Source of the DNA: Anthopleura xanthogrammica
Lineage: Eukaryota; Cnidaria; Anthozoa; Actiniaria; Actiniidae
Reading direction: 5' to 3'
Length of the DNA: 64,000 nt
Assembly (NCBI GenBank): GCA_964019055.1
Contig: OZ025212.1
Coordinates: forward strand, 9,911,109 to 9,975,108
In this document: positions 41,103-55,600 of the stretch, one piece after another
Position numbering within the stretch: position 1 is the first letter of the stretch
How the letters are laid out: each line of letters opens with the position of its first letter
Position numbers and translations under genes: made by a program
Notes under the pieces: generated by a model
Database searches by the model: none
Told to the model about the DNA's origin: nothing
What the model saw: only the letters and a program-made list of their open reading frames with translations

Positions 41103-43650
41103 TAGGAAATAAGCAAAATAAAACGTGGACTATTCCTTTATTCTTACAGTCATTAAATAAAAGAATTTTATGATTCAAGTGATTTCCGCAAGACTGGGTA
41201 AAAAAGAAGACAAAGTTGAGCTGCTTGAAGTTACTGAAAATTACTGAAAAACGTTCAAAGTGCACGAAGATGTGCTCTCTTAGTTCATACTCTCTTGCTA
41301 TAATAATTACAAAATATTCGCACATAGAAAGCTAACAATCTCCCCTTTCTCTCTCTCCTCCCTCATTTACCTCTCCCTTATAATTGATAGATAAATTTAT
41401 AAATTTATATTCCGCATTACTCAAAACACAGCTACTATACGAATATAAAGTATGTGCAATAAGATACCTTGTAAGTTAACATTATTATTATAGCAGTTCA
41501 CAAGTATTGAAATTTATAATTTCATTAATTCGTGTTACCTAGCTAGATTAGCTCCTTAGTCACTCTAGATAACCAATACCATAGCTTTGTAAACATAGAG
41601 ATGTAATTATTACAATTGTTTTGTAAAGCATTTTTTGGTATAAATTTATATCATTGTATTGTATAAATATAGAAATCATATTGTACACAGACTTGCAGCA
41701 CTTCACTTGCAATATGCAACGGCTAGTTAAGTTTATAGCTTGTTATCAATGAGTGGTAAAGACATGGGACTGCGTAGTGAAGTCTGCTAGGTTTTAGAAG
41801 GTTTATAAATAAATATGGATGAAGGTATAGTGGAATTGTAAAACAATTTTTCTTACAATGATTGATGGCATACCATATGATACTTGCTTTGGGAAGGAGT
41901 TCTTGAACTTAGAAGAACTTAGAATAATAAATAAAGAAAAAAAGAAAGAAAGAAAGAAAGAAAGAAAGTGTAAACTAAGGTAGGAGTGAATATCAAAGTA
42001 GATGAATGAGAAGCCGTCACGTTGTTGTTGTTGTACATTGTGCAAGAAAAGACTACAGTCGTATTAAGAAGCGTAAATAAATATTTAAGCTAAAGAAACA
42101 TAGTTTGTGGAAAAACTCTGGAGCCTTAAGGATAAACAAGCAGAATGGAAGCAAAAACAAGTGGGTTTTAGCCTAAAACCCCAACCACGTGCAAACTACT
42201 ACAACAAGGTTATACGTATTTGGGGAAAAAAAGTAATTTTGGAAGGAGGAAAAACGCTGTAACCTAGGAAGAAGAATGTGTAGAAGGGAAGAAATAATGT
42301 TTGTGTTGGTGTCTTCACAGTTAAGCGTAGATTATGATATTTTCTTACCTCTTAAAAGCGAGTGTTTCTGTGCAGTCAGTCGTGGTCATAAGTGAGGGAG
42401 GCGAAGGACGAAGTGATGCCTTTGAATATGATTAGAATGTATATTGAGGTGACCCGACAGGCTTTGCGGTCACTCGCGCGCTCAAATGGGGTATGGAATA
42501 TCGGCAACGAGGGACTTGAGGACATCATTAAGTCCTATGACGGTTTAAATCCGTGTGAACACGAAGAAATGCGTGCACACCTGCTCCTGGTAGGACGGGG
42601 AAGGTAGTGAAAAGGAAATATTTCGGCCAAGATGATCGGAAAAGGCAGCTTATTCCGTTGTGAATTTGAGTCCTACGAGTGCAGCAGGGGCCCTCGTTGG
42701 CGAACTCGTCTTGGACCGACGGGAATGAAATTTGCTCGGGCTGTAGACCAGCCGTGGGTAGGCGGCGAGTGATTGGCTTGTTGGTGCCCAAGACTTAGTT
42801 GTAGTTGTTGTTGTTGGTGAGGGGGTATTCCATGCCGGTTTTCAGTCCTGTTGGGTACCCTGTGCTTTTTGTTTTTGCTGTGGTCAGTGGAGTCCTGGGG
42901 CGAAGAAGGGAGGGGTGGTCGTATCGCAGTGTTCGTGTATCTCCATAGTATTTTTTTTCCGAAGATATAAAGAGTTCGCGAGCTTGCTCGTGCACTCCAC
43001 TACCACACCAAATCATTAATTCGACTGGAAACCCGTTCTTTGTAGCCTCAATTGAGCAACCTTTTCAGTCAATATGTATGTAATAAATCGTGTAGGTCCG
43101 TCGTGGGTGAATATCCAATTATACAAAATTGTAACCCAACGATGAATTTTTGCGCGCTGTCATTGGTTTAAATGGGTCACGTGCAGGACGGGTATCAGGT
43201 GATATCCCCCATCCGACGTGATGTTAGTCCAGTACAAGGGAAAAACATTAAAAAAGAAAAGAAAAAAAAAATGGAAAACAAAGAACCTCGGTTTTTACAA
43301 TCAAGTGAGAGTAACATACAAAGACTGGTTTGAGAAAGCTACGCCAGGAAAGACGAAAAAATCCACAAAGTATACTGTAAATGTCTTCAATGGTAGATAT
43401 CCTTGTTTCGTGAATTGAAATTGCTTTTATAAACTACGAAAAACCAAAAAAAATTCGACAACTGATGTGATACAATGGTATATTCAATGTCAAAAACGTT
43501 TCACTTCAAAATAATTGTTTTTATATCCAGCATGGAGAGCAGAGACAATTAGTTTTTGATGACGGATCAATGCAGTTTGCTAAAACCATTCCTTCAAGTC
43601 GTTGGGTTATAAAATAGATAAACCCGTTCTGGCTCACTGGAATATATTCT
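41103..43650. other. AT-rich intergenic DNA; no gene seen
   Basis: No gene supported. A (GAAA)n run lies at 41938-41968. A somewhat G+C-richer stretch at 42390-43020 has short ORFs without recognisable similarity. Confidence 0.5.
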
Positions 43651-43651
43651 G

Positions 43652-46600
43652 AAAATGGGGTTTTGGCTGAGTAAAGGTGCTTTTTGGTCAAAAAAGGTGT
43701 TTTTGGCTGAGAAAATCTGAAATTTGCTGAGAATTTTCTTTTGCTCAAAACACGACGTTTTCACTGCTAAACGCAAGTTTTGGCCGAGAAAAGCACATTT
43801 TGGATGTCCAAAACACTGTTTTGCTGGGGAAAAAAGCTTTTTAGCCCAAAAAACTGAAAAATGGCCATTTTGGCTCTCAAAACCAGGTTTTTCGCTGACG
43901 GCGTGACCTGTTTGCTGAAACCCCCACTTCTTGCTCATGAAAATACCTCTTGAGATAAAAACACGACTTTTTGGCGAAAAAAAATGGGGTTTTGGCTGAG
44001 TAAAGGTGCTTTTTGGTCAAAAAAGGTGTTTTTGGCTGAGAAAATCTGAAATTTGCTGAGAATTTTCTTTTGCTCAAAACACGACGTTTTCACTGCTAAA
44101 CGCAAGTTTTGGCCGAGAAAAGCACATTTTGGATGTCCAAAACACTGTTTTGCTGGGGAAAAAAGCTTTTTAGCCCAAAAAACTGAAAAATGGCCATTTT
44201 GGCTCTCAAAACCAGGTTTTTCGCTGACGGCGTGACCTGTTTGCTGAAACCCCCACTTCTTGCTCATGAAAATACCTCTTGAGATAAAAACACGACTTTT
44301 TGGCGAAAAAAAATGGGGTTTTGGCTGAGTAAAGGTGCTTTTTGGTCAAAAAAGGTGTTTTTGGCTGAGAAAATCTGAAATTTGCTGAGAATTTTCTTTT
44401 GCTCAAAACACGACGTTTTCACTGCTAAACGCAAGTTTTGGCCGAGAAAAGCACATTTTGGATGTCCAAAACACTGTTTTGCTGGGGAAAAAAGCTTTTT
44501 AGCCCAAAAAACTGAAAAATGGCCATTTTGGCTCTCAAAACCAGGTTTTTCGCTGACGGCGTGACCTGTTTGCTGAAACCCCCACTTCTTGCTCATGAAA
44601 ATACCTCTTGAGATAAAAACACGACTTTTTGGCGAAAAAAAATGGGGTTTTGGCTGAGTAAAGGTGCTTTTTGGTCAAAAAAGGTGTTTTTGGCTGAGAA
44701 AATCTGAAATTTGCTGAGAATTTTCTTTTGCTCAAAACACGACGTTTTCACTGCTAAACGCAAGTTTTGGCCGAGAAAAGCACATTTTGGATGTCCAAAA
44801 CACTGTTTTGCTGGGGAAAAAAGCTTTTTAGCCCAAAAAACTGAAAAATGGCCATTTTGGCTCTCAAAACCAGGTTTTTCGCTGACGGCGTGACCTGTTT
44901 GCTGAAACCCCCACTTCTTGCTCATGAAAATACCTCTTGAGATAAAAACACGACTTTTTGGCGAAAAAAAATGGGGTTTTGGCTGAGTAAAGGTGCTTTT
45001 TGGTCAAAAAAGGTGTTTTTGGCTGAGAAAATCTGAAATTTGCTGAGAATTTTCTTTTGCTCAAAACACGACGTTTTCACTGCTAAACGCAAGTTTTGGC
45101 CGAGAAAAGCACATTTTGGATGTCCAAAACACTGTTTTGCTGGGGAAAAAAGCTTTTTAGCCCAAAAAACTGAAAAATGGCCATTTTGGCTCTCAAAACC
45201 AGGTTTTTCGCTGACGGCGTGACCTGTTTGCTGAAACCCCCACTTCTTGCTCATGAAAATACCTCTTGAGATAAAAACACGACTTTTTGGCGAAAAAAAA
45301 TGGGGTTTTGGCTGAGTAAAGGTGCTTTTTGGTCAAAAAAGGTGTTTTTGGCTGAGAAAATCTGAAATTTGCTGAGAATTTTCTTTTGCTCAAAACACGA
45401 CGTTTTCACTGCTAAACGCAAGTTTTGGCCGAGAAAAGCACATTTTGGATGTCCAAAACACTGTTTTGCTGGGGAAAAAAGCTTTTTAGCCCAAAAAACT
45501 GAAAAATGGCCATTTTGGCTCTCAAAACCAGGTTTTTCGCTGACGGCGTGACCTGTTTGCTGAAACCCCCACTTCTTGCTCATGAAAATACCTCTTGAGA
45601 TAAAAACACGACTTTTTGGCGAAAAAAAATGGGGTTTTGGCTGAGTAAAGGTGCTTTTTGGTCAAAAAAGGTGTTTTTGGCTGAGAAAATCTGAAATTTG
45701 CTGAGAATTTTCTTTTGCTCAAAACACGACGTTTTCACTGCTAAACGCAAGTTTTGGCCGAGAAAAGCACATTTTGGATGTCCAAAACACTGTTTTGCTG
45801 GGGAAAAAAGCTTTTTAGCCCAAAAAACTGAAAAATGGCCATTTTGGCTCTCAAAACCAGGTTTTTCGCTGACGGCGTGACCTGTTTGCTGAAACCCCCA
45901 CTTCTTGCTCATGAAAATACCTCTTGAGATAAAAACACGACTTTTTGGCGAAAAAAAATGGGGTTTTGGCTGAGTAAAGGTGCTTTTTGGTCAAAAAAGG
46001 TGTTTTTGGCTGAGAAAATCTGAAATTTGCTGAGAATTTTCTTTTGCTCAAAACACGACGTTTTCACTGCTAAACGCAAGTTTTGGCCGAGAAAAGCACA
46101 TTTTGGATGTCCAAAACACTGTTTTGCTGGGGAAAAAAGCTTTTTAGCCCAAAAAACTGAAAAATGGCCATTTTGGCTCTCAAAACCAGGTTTTTCGCTG
46201 ACGGCGTGACCTGTTTGCTGAAACCCCCACTTCTTGCTCATGAAAATACCTCTTGAGATAAAAACACGACTTTTTGGCGAAAAAAAATGGGGTTTTGGCT
46301 GAGTAAAGGTGCTTTTTGGTCAAAAAAGGTGTTTTTGGCTGAGAAAATCTGAAATTTGCTGAGAATTTTCTTTTGCTCAAAACACGACGTTTTCACTGCT
46401 AAACGCAAGTTTTGGCCGAGAAAAGCACATTTTGGATGTCCAAAACACTGTTTTGCTGGGGAAAAAAGCTTTTTAGCCCAAAAAACTGAAAAATGGCCAT
46501 TTTGGCTCTCAAAACCAGGTTTTTCGCTGACGGCGTGACCTGTTTGCTGAAACCCCCACTTCTTGCTCATGAAAATACCTCTTGAGATAAAAACACGACT

Positions 46601-49600
46601 TTTTGGCGAAAAAAAATGGGGTTTTGGCTGAGTAAAGGTGCTTTTTGGTCAAAAAAGGTGTTTTTGGCTGAGAAAATCTGAAATTTGCTGAGAATTTTCT
46701 TTTGCTCAAAACACGACGTTTTCACTGCTAAACGCAAGTTTTGGCCGAGAAAAGCACATTTTGGATGTCCAAAACACTGTTTTGCTGGGGAAAAAAGCTT
46801 TTTAGCCCAAAAAACTGAAAAATGGCCATTTTGGCTCTCAAAACCAGGTTTTTCGCTGACGGCGTGACCTGTTTGCTGAAACCCCCACTTCTTGCTCATG
46901 AAAATACCTCTTGAGATAAAAACACGACTTTTTGGCGAAAAAAAATGGGGTTTTGGCTGAGTAAAGGTGCTTTTTGGTCAAAAAAGGTGTTTTTGGCTGA
47001 GAAAATCTGAAATTTGCTGAGAATTTTCTTTTGCTCAAAACACGACGTTTTCACTGCTAAACGCAAGTTTTGGCCGAGAAAAGCACATTTTGGATGTCCA
47101 AAACACTGTTTTGCTGGGGAAAAAAGCTTTTTAGCCCAAAAAACTGAAAAATGGCCATTTTGGCTCTCAAAACCAGGTTTTTCGCTGACGGCGTGACCTG
47201 TTTGCTGAAACCCCCACTTCTTGCTCATGAAAATACCTCTTGAGATAAAAACACGACTTTTTGGCGAAAAAAAATGGGGTTTTGGCTGAGTAAAGGTGCT
47301 TTTTGGTCAAAAAAGGTGTTTTTGGCTGAGAAAATCTGAAATTTGCTGAGAATTTTCTTTTGCTCAAAACACGACGTTTTCACTGCTAAACGCAAGTTTT
47401 GGCCGAGAAAAGCACATTTTGGATGTCCAAAACACTGTTTTGCTGGGGAAAAAAGCTTTTTAGCCCAAAAAACTGAAAAATGGCCATTTTGGCTCTCAAA
47501 ACCAGGTTTTTCGCTGACGGCGTGACCTGTTTGCTGAAACCCCCACTTCTTGCTCATGAAAATACCTCTTGAGATAAAAACACGACTTTTTGGCGAAAAA
47601 AAATGGGGTTTTGGCTGAGTAAAGGTGCTTTTTGGTCAAAAAAGGTGTTTTTGGCTGAGAAAATCTGAAATTTGCTGAGAATTTTCTTTTGCTCAAAACA
47701 CGACGTTTTCACTGCTAAACGCAAGTTTTGGCCGAGAAAAGCACATTTTGGATGTCCAAAACACTGTTTTGCTGGGGAAAAAAGCTTTTTAGCCCAAAAA
47801 ACTGAAAAATGGCCATTTTGGCTCTCAAAACCAGGTTTTTCGCTGACGGCGTGACCTGTTTGCTGAAACCCCCACTTCTTGCTCATGAAAATACCTCTTG
47901 AGATAAAAACACGACTTTTTGGCGAAAAAAAATGGGGTTTTGGCTGAGTAAAGGTGCTTTTTGGTCAAAAAAGGTGTTTTTGGCTGAGAAAATCTGAAAT
48001 TTGCTGAGAATTTTCTTTTGCTCAAAACACGACGTTTTCACTGCTAAACGCAAGTTTTGGCCGAGAAAAGCACATTTTGGATGTCCAAAACACTGTTTTG
48101 CTGGGGAAAAAAGCTTTTTAGCCCAAAAAACTGAAAAATGGCCATTTTGGCTCTCAAAACCAGGTTTTTCGCTGACGGCGTGACCTGTTTGCTGAAACCC
48201 CCACTTCTTGCTCATGAAAATACCTCTTGAGATAAAAACACGACTTTTTGGCGAAAAAAAATGGGGTTTTGGCTGAGTAAAGGTGCTTTTTGGTCAAAAA
48301 AGGTGTTTTTGGCTGAGAAAATCTGAAATTTGCTGAGAATTTTCTTTTGCTCAAAACACGACGTTTTCACTGCTAAACGCAAGTTTTGGCCGAGAAAAGC
48401 ACATTTTGGATGTCCAAAACACTGTTTTGCTGGGGAAAAAAGCTTTTTAGCCCAAAAAACTGAAAAATGGCCATTTTGGCTCTCAAAACCAGGTTTTTCG
48501 CTGACGGCGTGACCTGTTTGCTGAAACCCCCACTTCTTGCTCATGAAAATACCTCTTGAGATAAAAACACGACTTTTTGGCGAAAAAAAATGGGGTTTTG
48601 GCTGAGTAAAGGTGCTTTTTGGTCAAAAAAGGTGTTTTTGGCTGAGAAAATCTGAAATTTGCTGAGAATTTTCTTTTGCTCAAAACACGACGTTTTCACT
48701 GCTAAACGCAAGTTTTGGCCGAGAAAAGCACATTTTGGATGTCCAAAACACTGTTTTGCTGGGGAAAAAAGCTTTTTAGCCCAAAAAACTGAAAAATGGC
48801 CATTTTGGCTCTCAAAACCAGGTTTTTCGCTGACGGCGTGACCTGTTTGCTGAAACCCCCACTTCTTGCTCATGAAAATACCTCTTGAGATAAAAACACG
48901 ACTTTTTGGCGAAAAAAAATGGGGTTTTGGCTGAGTAAAGGTGCTTTTTGGTCAAAAAAGGTGTTTTTGGCTGAGAAAATCTGAAATTTGCTGAGAATTT
49001 TCTTTTGCTCAAAACACGACGTTTTCACTGCTAAACGCAAGTTTTGGCCGAGAAAAGCACATTTTGGATGTCCAAAACACTGTTTTGCTGGGGAAAAAAG
49101 CTTTTTAGCCCAAAAAACTGAAAAATGGCCATTTTGGCTCTCAAAACCAGGTTTTTCGCTGACGGCGTGACCTGTTTGCTGAAACCCCCACTTCTTGCTC
49201 ATGAAAATACCTCTTGAGATAAAAACACGACTTTTTGGCGAAAAAAAATGGGGTTTTGGCTGAGTAAAGGTGCTTTTTGGTCAAAAAAGGTGTTTTTGGC
49301 TGAGAAAATCTGAAATTTGCTGAGAATTTTCTTTTGCTCAAAACACGACGTTTTCACTGCTAAACGCAAGTTTTGGCCGAGAAAAGCACATTTTGGATGT
49401 CCAAAACACTGTTTTGCTGGGGAAAAAAGCTTTTTAGCCCAAAAAACTGAAAAATGGCCATTTTGGCTCTCAAAACCAGGTTTTTCGCTGACGGCGTGAC
49501 CTGTTTGCTGAAACCCCCACTTCTTGCTCATGAAAATACCTCTTGAGATAAAAACACGACTTTTTGGCGAAAAAAAATGGGGTTTTGGCTGAGTAAAGGT

Positions 49601-52600
49601 GCTTTTTGGTCAAAAAAGGTGTTTTTGGCTGAGAAAATCTGAAATTTGCTGAGAATTTTCTTTTGCTCAAAACACGACGTTTTCACTGCTAAACGCAAGT
49701 TTTGGCCGAGAAAAGCACATTTTGGATGTCCAAAACACTGTTTTGCTGGGGAAAAAAGCTTTTTAGCCCAAAAAACTGAAAAATGGCCATTTTGGCTCTC
49801 AAAACCAGGTTTTTCGCTGACGGCGTGACCTGTTTGCTGAAACCCCCACTTCTTGCTCATGAAAATACCTCTTGAGATAAAAACACGACTTTTTGGCGAA
49901 AAAAAATGGGGTTTTGGCTGAGTAAAGGTGCTTTTTGGTCAAAAAAGGTGTTTTTGGCTGAGAAAATCTGAAATTTGCTGAGAATTTTCTTTTGCTCAAA
50001 ACACGACGTTTTCACTGCTAAACGCAAGTTTTGGCCGAGAAAAGCACATTTTGGATGTCCAAAACACTGTTTTGCTGGGGAAAAAAGCTTTTTAGCCCAA
50101 AAAACTGAAAAATGGCCATTTTGGCTCTCAAAACCAGGTTTTTCGCTGACGGCGTGACCTGTTTGCTGAAACCCCCACTTCTTGCTCATGAAAATACCTC
50201 TTGAGATAAAAACACGACTTTTTGGCGAAAAAAAATGGGGTTTTGGCTGAGTAAAGGTGCTTTTTGGTCAAAAAAGGTGTTTTTGGCTGAGAAAATCTGA
50301 AATTTGCTGAGAATTTTCTTTTGCTCAAAACACGACGTTTTCACTGCTAAACGCAAGTTTTGGCCGAGAAAAGCACATTTTGGATGTCCAAAACACTGTT
50401 TTGCTGGGGAAAAAAGCTTTTTAGCCCAAAAAACTGAAAAATGGCCATTTTGGCTCTCAAAACCAGGTTTTTCGCTGACGGCGTGACCTGTTTGCTGAAA
50501 CCCCCACTTCTTGCTCATGAAAATACCTCTTGAGATAAAAACACGACTTTTTGGCGAAAAAAAATGGGGTTTTGGCTGAGTAAAGGTGCTTTTTGGTCAA
50601 AAAAGGTGTTTTTGGCTGAGAAAATCTGAAATTTGCTGAGAATTTTCTTTTGCTCAAAACACGACGTTTTCACTGCTAAACGCAAGTTTTGGCCGAGAAA
50701 AGCACATTTTGGATGTCCAAAACACTGTTTTGCTGGGGAAAAAAGCTTTTTAGCCCAAAAAACTGAAAAATGGCCATTTTGGCTCTCAAAACCAGGTTTT
50801 TCGCTGACGGCGTGACCTGTTTGCTGAAACCCCCACTTCTTGCTCATGAAAATACCTCTTGAGATAAAAACACGACTTTTTGGCGAAAAAAAATGGGGTT
50901 TTGGCTGAGTAAAGGTGCTTTTTGGTCAAAAAAGGTGTTTTTGGCTGAGAAAATCTGAAATTTGCTGAGAATTTTCTTTTGCTCAAAACACGACGTTTTC
51001 ACTGCTAAACGCAAGTTTTGGCCGAGAAAAGCACATTTTGGATGTCCAAAACACTGTTTTGCTGGGGAAAAAAGCTTTTTAGCCCAAAAAACTGAAAAAT
51101 GGCCATTTTGGCTCTCAAAACCAGGTTTTTCGCTGACGGCGTGACCTGTTTGCTGAAACCCCCACTTCTTGCTCATGAAAATACCTCTTGAGATAAAAAC
51201 ACGACTTTTTGGCGAAAAAAAATGGGGTTTTGGCTGAGTAAAGGTGCTTTTTGGTCAAAAAAGGTGTTTTTGGCTGAGAAAATCTGAAATTTGCTGAGAA
51301 TTTTCTTTTGCTCAAAACACGACGTTTTCACTGCTAAACGCAAGTTTTGGCCGAGAAAAGCACATTTTGGATGTCCAAAACACTGTTTTGCTGGGGAAAA
51401 AAGCTTTTTAGCCCAAAAAACTGAAAAATGGCCATTTTGGCTCTCAAAACCAGGTTTTTCGCTGACGGCGTGACCTGTTTGCTGAAACCCCCACTTCTTG
51501 CTCATGAAAATACCTCTTGAGATAAAAACACGACTTTTTGGCGAAAAAAAATGGGGTTTTGGCTGAGTAAAGGTGCTTTTTGGTCAAAAAAGGTGTTTTT
51601 GGCTGAGAAAATCTGAAATTTGCTGAGAATTTTCTTTTGCTCAAAACACGACGTTTTCACTGCTAAACGCAAGTTTTGGCCGAGAAAAGCACATTTTGGA
51701 TGTCCAAAACACTGTTTTGCTGGGGAAAAAAGCTTTTTAGCCCAAAAAACTGAAAAATGGCCATTTTGGCTCTCAAAACCAGGTTTTTCGCTGACGGCGT
51801 GACCTGTTTGCTGAAACCCCCACTTCTTGCTCATGAAAATACCTCTTGAGATAAAAACACGACTTTTTGGCGAAAAAAAATGGGGTTTTGGCTGAGTAAA
51901 GGTGCTTTTTGGTCAAAAAAGGTGTTTTTGGCTGAGAAAATCTGAAATTTGCTGAGAATTTTCTTTTGCTCAAAACACGACGTTTTCACTGCTAAACGCA
52001 AGTTTTGGCCGAGAAAAGCACATTTTGGATGTCCAAAACACTGTTTTGCTGGGGAAAAAAGCTTTTTAGCCCAAAAAACTGAAAAATGGCCATTTTGGCT
52101 CTCAAAACCAGGTTTTTCGCTGACGGCGTGACCTGTTTGCTGAAACCCCCACTTCTTGCTCATGAAAATACCTCTTGAGATAAAAACACGACTTTTTGGC
52201 GAAAAAAAATGGGGTTTTGGCTGAGTAAAGGTGCTTTTTGGTCAAAAAAGGTGTTTTTGGCTGAGAAAATCTGAAATTTGCTGAGAATTTTCTTTTGCTC
52301 AAAACACGACGTTTTCACTGCTAAACGCAAGTTTTGGCCGAGAAAAGCACATTTTGGATGTCCAAAACACTGTTTTGCTGGGGAAAAAAGCTTTTTAGCC
52401 CAAAAAACTGAAAAATGGCCATTTTGGCTCTCAAAACCAGGTTTTTCGCTGACGGCGTGACCTGTTTGCTGAAACCCCCACTTCTTGCTCATGAAAATAC
52501 CTCTTGAGATAAAAACACGACTTTTTGGCGAAAAAAAATGGGGTTTTGGCTGAGTAAAGGTGCTTTTTGGTCAAAAAAGGTGTTTTTGGCTGAGAAAATC

Positions 52601-55600
52601 TGAAATTTGCTGAGAATTTTCTTTTGCTCAAAACACGACGTTTTCACTGCTAAACGCAAGTTTTGGCCGAGAAAAGCACATTTTGGATGTCCAAAACACT
52701 GTTTTGCTGGGGAAAAAAGCTTTTTAGCCCAAAAAACTGAAAAATGGCCATTTTGGCTCTCAAAACCAGGTTTTTCGCTGACGGCGTGACCTGTTTGCTG
52801 AAACCCCCACTTCTTGCTCATGAAAATACCTCTTGAGATAAAAACACGACTTTTTGGCGAAAAAAAATGGGGTTTTGGCTGAGTAAAGGTGCTTTTTGGT
52901 CAAAAAAGGTGTTTTTGGCTGAGAAAATCTGAAATTTGCTGAGAATTTTCTTTTGCTCAAAACACGACGTTTTCACTGCTAAACGCAAGTTTTGGCCGAG
53001 AAAAGCACATTTTGGATGTCCAAAACACTGTTTTGCTGGGGAAAAAAGCTTTTTAGCCCAAAAAACTGAAAAATGGCCATTTTGGCTCTCAAAACCAGGT
53101 TTTTCGCTGACGGCGTGACCTGTTTGCTGAAACCCCCACTTCTTGCTCATGAAAATACCTCTTGAGATAAAAACACGACTTTTTGGCGAAAAAAAATGGG
53201 GTTTTGGCTGAGTAAAGGTGCTTTTTGGTCAAAAAAGGTGTTTTTGGCTGAGAAAATCTGAAATTTGCTGAGAATTTTCTTTTGCTCAAAACACGACGTT
53301 TTCACTGCTAAACGCAAGTTTTGGCCGAGAAAAGCACATTTTGGATGTCCAAAACACTGTTTTGCTGGGGAAAAAAGCTTTTTAGCCCAAAAAACTGAAA
53401 AATGGCCATTTTGGCTCTCAAAACCAGGTTTTTCGCTGACGGCGTGACCTGTTTGCTGAAACCCCCACTTCTTGCTCATGAAAATACCTCTTGAGATAAA
53501 AACACGACTTTTTGGCGAAAAAAAATGGGGTTTTGGCTGAGTAAAGGTGCTTTTTGGTCAAAAAAGGTGTTTTTGGCTGAGAAAATCTGAAATTTGCTGA
53601 GAATTTTCTTTTGCTCAAAACACGACGTTTTCACTGCTAAACGCAAGTTTTGGCCGAGAAAAGCACATTTTGGATGTCCAAAACACTGTTTTGCTGGGGA
53701 AAAAAGCTTTTTAGCCCAAAAAACTGAAAAATGGCCATTTTGGCTCTCAAAACCAGGTTTTTCGCTGACGGCGTGACCTGTTTGCTGAAACCCCCACTTC
53801 TTGCTCATGAAAATACCTCTTGAGATAAAAACACGACTTTTTGGCGAAAAAAAATGGGGTTTTGGCTGAGTAAAGGTGCTTTTTGGTCAAAAAAGGTGTT
53901 TTTGGCTGAGAAAATCTGAAATTTGCTGAGAATTTTCTTTTGCTCAAAACACGACGTTTTCACTGCTAAACGCAAGTTTTGGCCGAGAAAAGCACATTTT
54001 GGATGTCCAAAACACTGTTTTGCTGGGGAAAAAAGCTTTTTAGCCCAAAAAACTGAAAAATGGCCATTTTGGCTCTCAAAACCAGGTTTTTCGCTGACGG
54101 CGTGACCTGTTTGCTGAAACCCCCACTTCTTGCTCATGAAAATACCTCTTGAGATAAAAACACGACTTTTTGGCGAAAAAAAATGGGGTTTTGGCTGAGT
54201 AAAGGTGCTTTTTGGTCAAAAAAGGTGTTTTTGGCTGAGAAAATCTGAAATTTGCTGAGAATTTTCTTTTGCTCAAAACACGACGTTTTCACTGCTAAAC
54301 GCAAGTTTTGGCCGAGAAAAGCACATTTTGGATGTCCAAAACACTGTTTTGCTGGGGAAAAAAGCTTTTTAGCCCAAAAAACTGAAAAATGGCCATTTTG
54401 GCTCTCAAAACCAGGTTTTTCGCTGACGGCGTGACCTGTTTGCTGAAACCCCCACTTCTTGCTCATGAAAATACCTCTTGAGATAAAAACACGACTTTTT
54501 GGCGAAAAAAAATGGGGTTTTGGCTGAGTAAAGGTGCTTTTTGGTCAAAAAAGGTGTTTTTGGCTGAGAAAATCTGAAATTTGCTGAGAATTTTCTTTTG
54601 CTCAAAACACGACGTTTTCACTGCTAAACGCAAGTTTTGGCCGAGAAAAGCACATTTTGGATGTCCAAAACACTGTTTTGCTGGGGAAAAAAGCTTTTTA
54701 GCCCAAAAAACTGAAAAATGGCCATTTTGGCTCTCAAAACCAGGTTTTTCGCTGACGGCGTGACCTGTTTGCTGAAACCCCCACTTCTTGCTCATGAAAA
54801 TACCTCTTGAGATAAAAACACGACTTTTTGGCGAAAAAAAATGGGGTTTTGGCTGAGTAAAGGTGCTTTTTGGTCAAAAAAGGTGTTTTTGGCTGAGAAA
54901 ATCTGAAATTTGCTGAGAATTTTCTTTTGCTCAAAACACGACGTTTTCACTGCTAAACGCAAGTTTTGGCCGAGAAAAGCACATTTTGGATGTCCAAAAC
55001 ACTGTTTTGCTGGGGAAAAAAGCTTTTTAGCCCAAAAAACTGAAAAATGGCCATTTTGGCTCTCAAAACCAGGTTTTTCGCTGACGGCGTGACCTGTTTG
55101 CTGAAACCCCCACTTCTTGCTCATGAAAATACCTCTTGAGATAAAAACACGACTTTTTGGCGAAAAAAAATGGGGTTTTGGCTGAGTAAAGGTGCTTTTT
55201 GGTCAAAAAAGGTGTTTTTGGCTGAGAAAATCTGAAATTTGCTGAGAATTTTCTTTTGCTCAAAACACGACGTTTTCACTGCTAAACGCAAGTTTTGGCC
55301 GAGAAAAGCACATTTTGGATGTCCAAAACACTGTTTTGCTGGGGAAAAAAGCTTTTTAGCCCAAAAAACTGAAAAATGGCCATTTTGGCTCTCAAAACCA
55401 GGTTTTTCGCTGACGGCGTGACCTGTTTGCTGAAACCCCCACTTCTTGCTCATGAAAATACCTCTTGAGATAAAAACACGACTTTTTGGCGAAAAAAAAT
55501 GGGGTTTTGGCTGAGTAAAGGTGCTTTTTGGTCAAAAAAGGTGTTTTTGGCTGAGAAAATCTGAAATTTGCTGAGAATTTTCTTTTGCTCAAAACACGAC

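Noticed and set aside
40700..41325. Long repetitive ORFs (alternating Asn-Asp, Met-Thr, Ile-Val, Cys-His, Ser-Leu)
   Set aside because: Pure translation of the (ATGACA)n microsatellite in different frames.
42392..42791. Possible genes in the G+C-richer stretch
   Set aside because: ORFs of 71-87 codons on both strands without recognisable motifs or start context; no basis to choose one.
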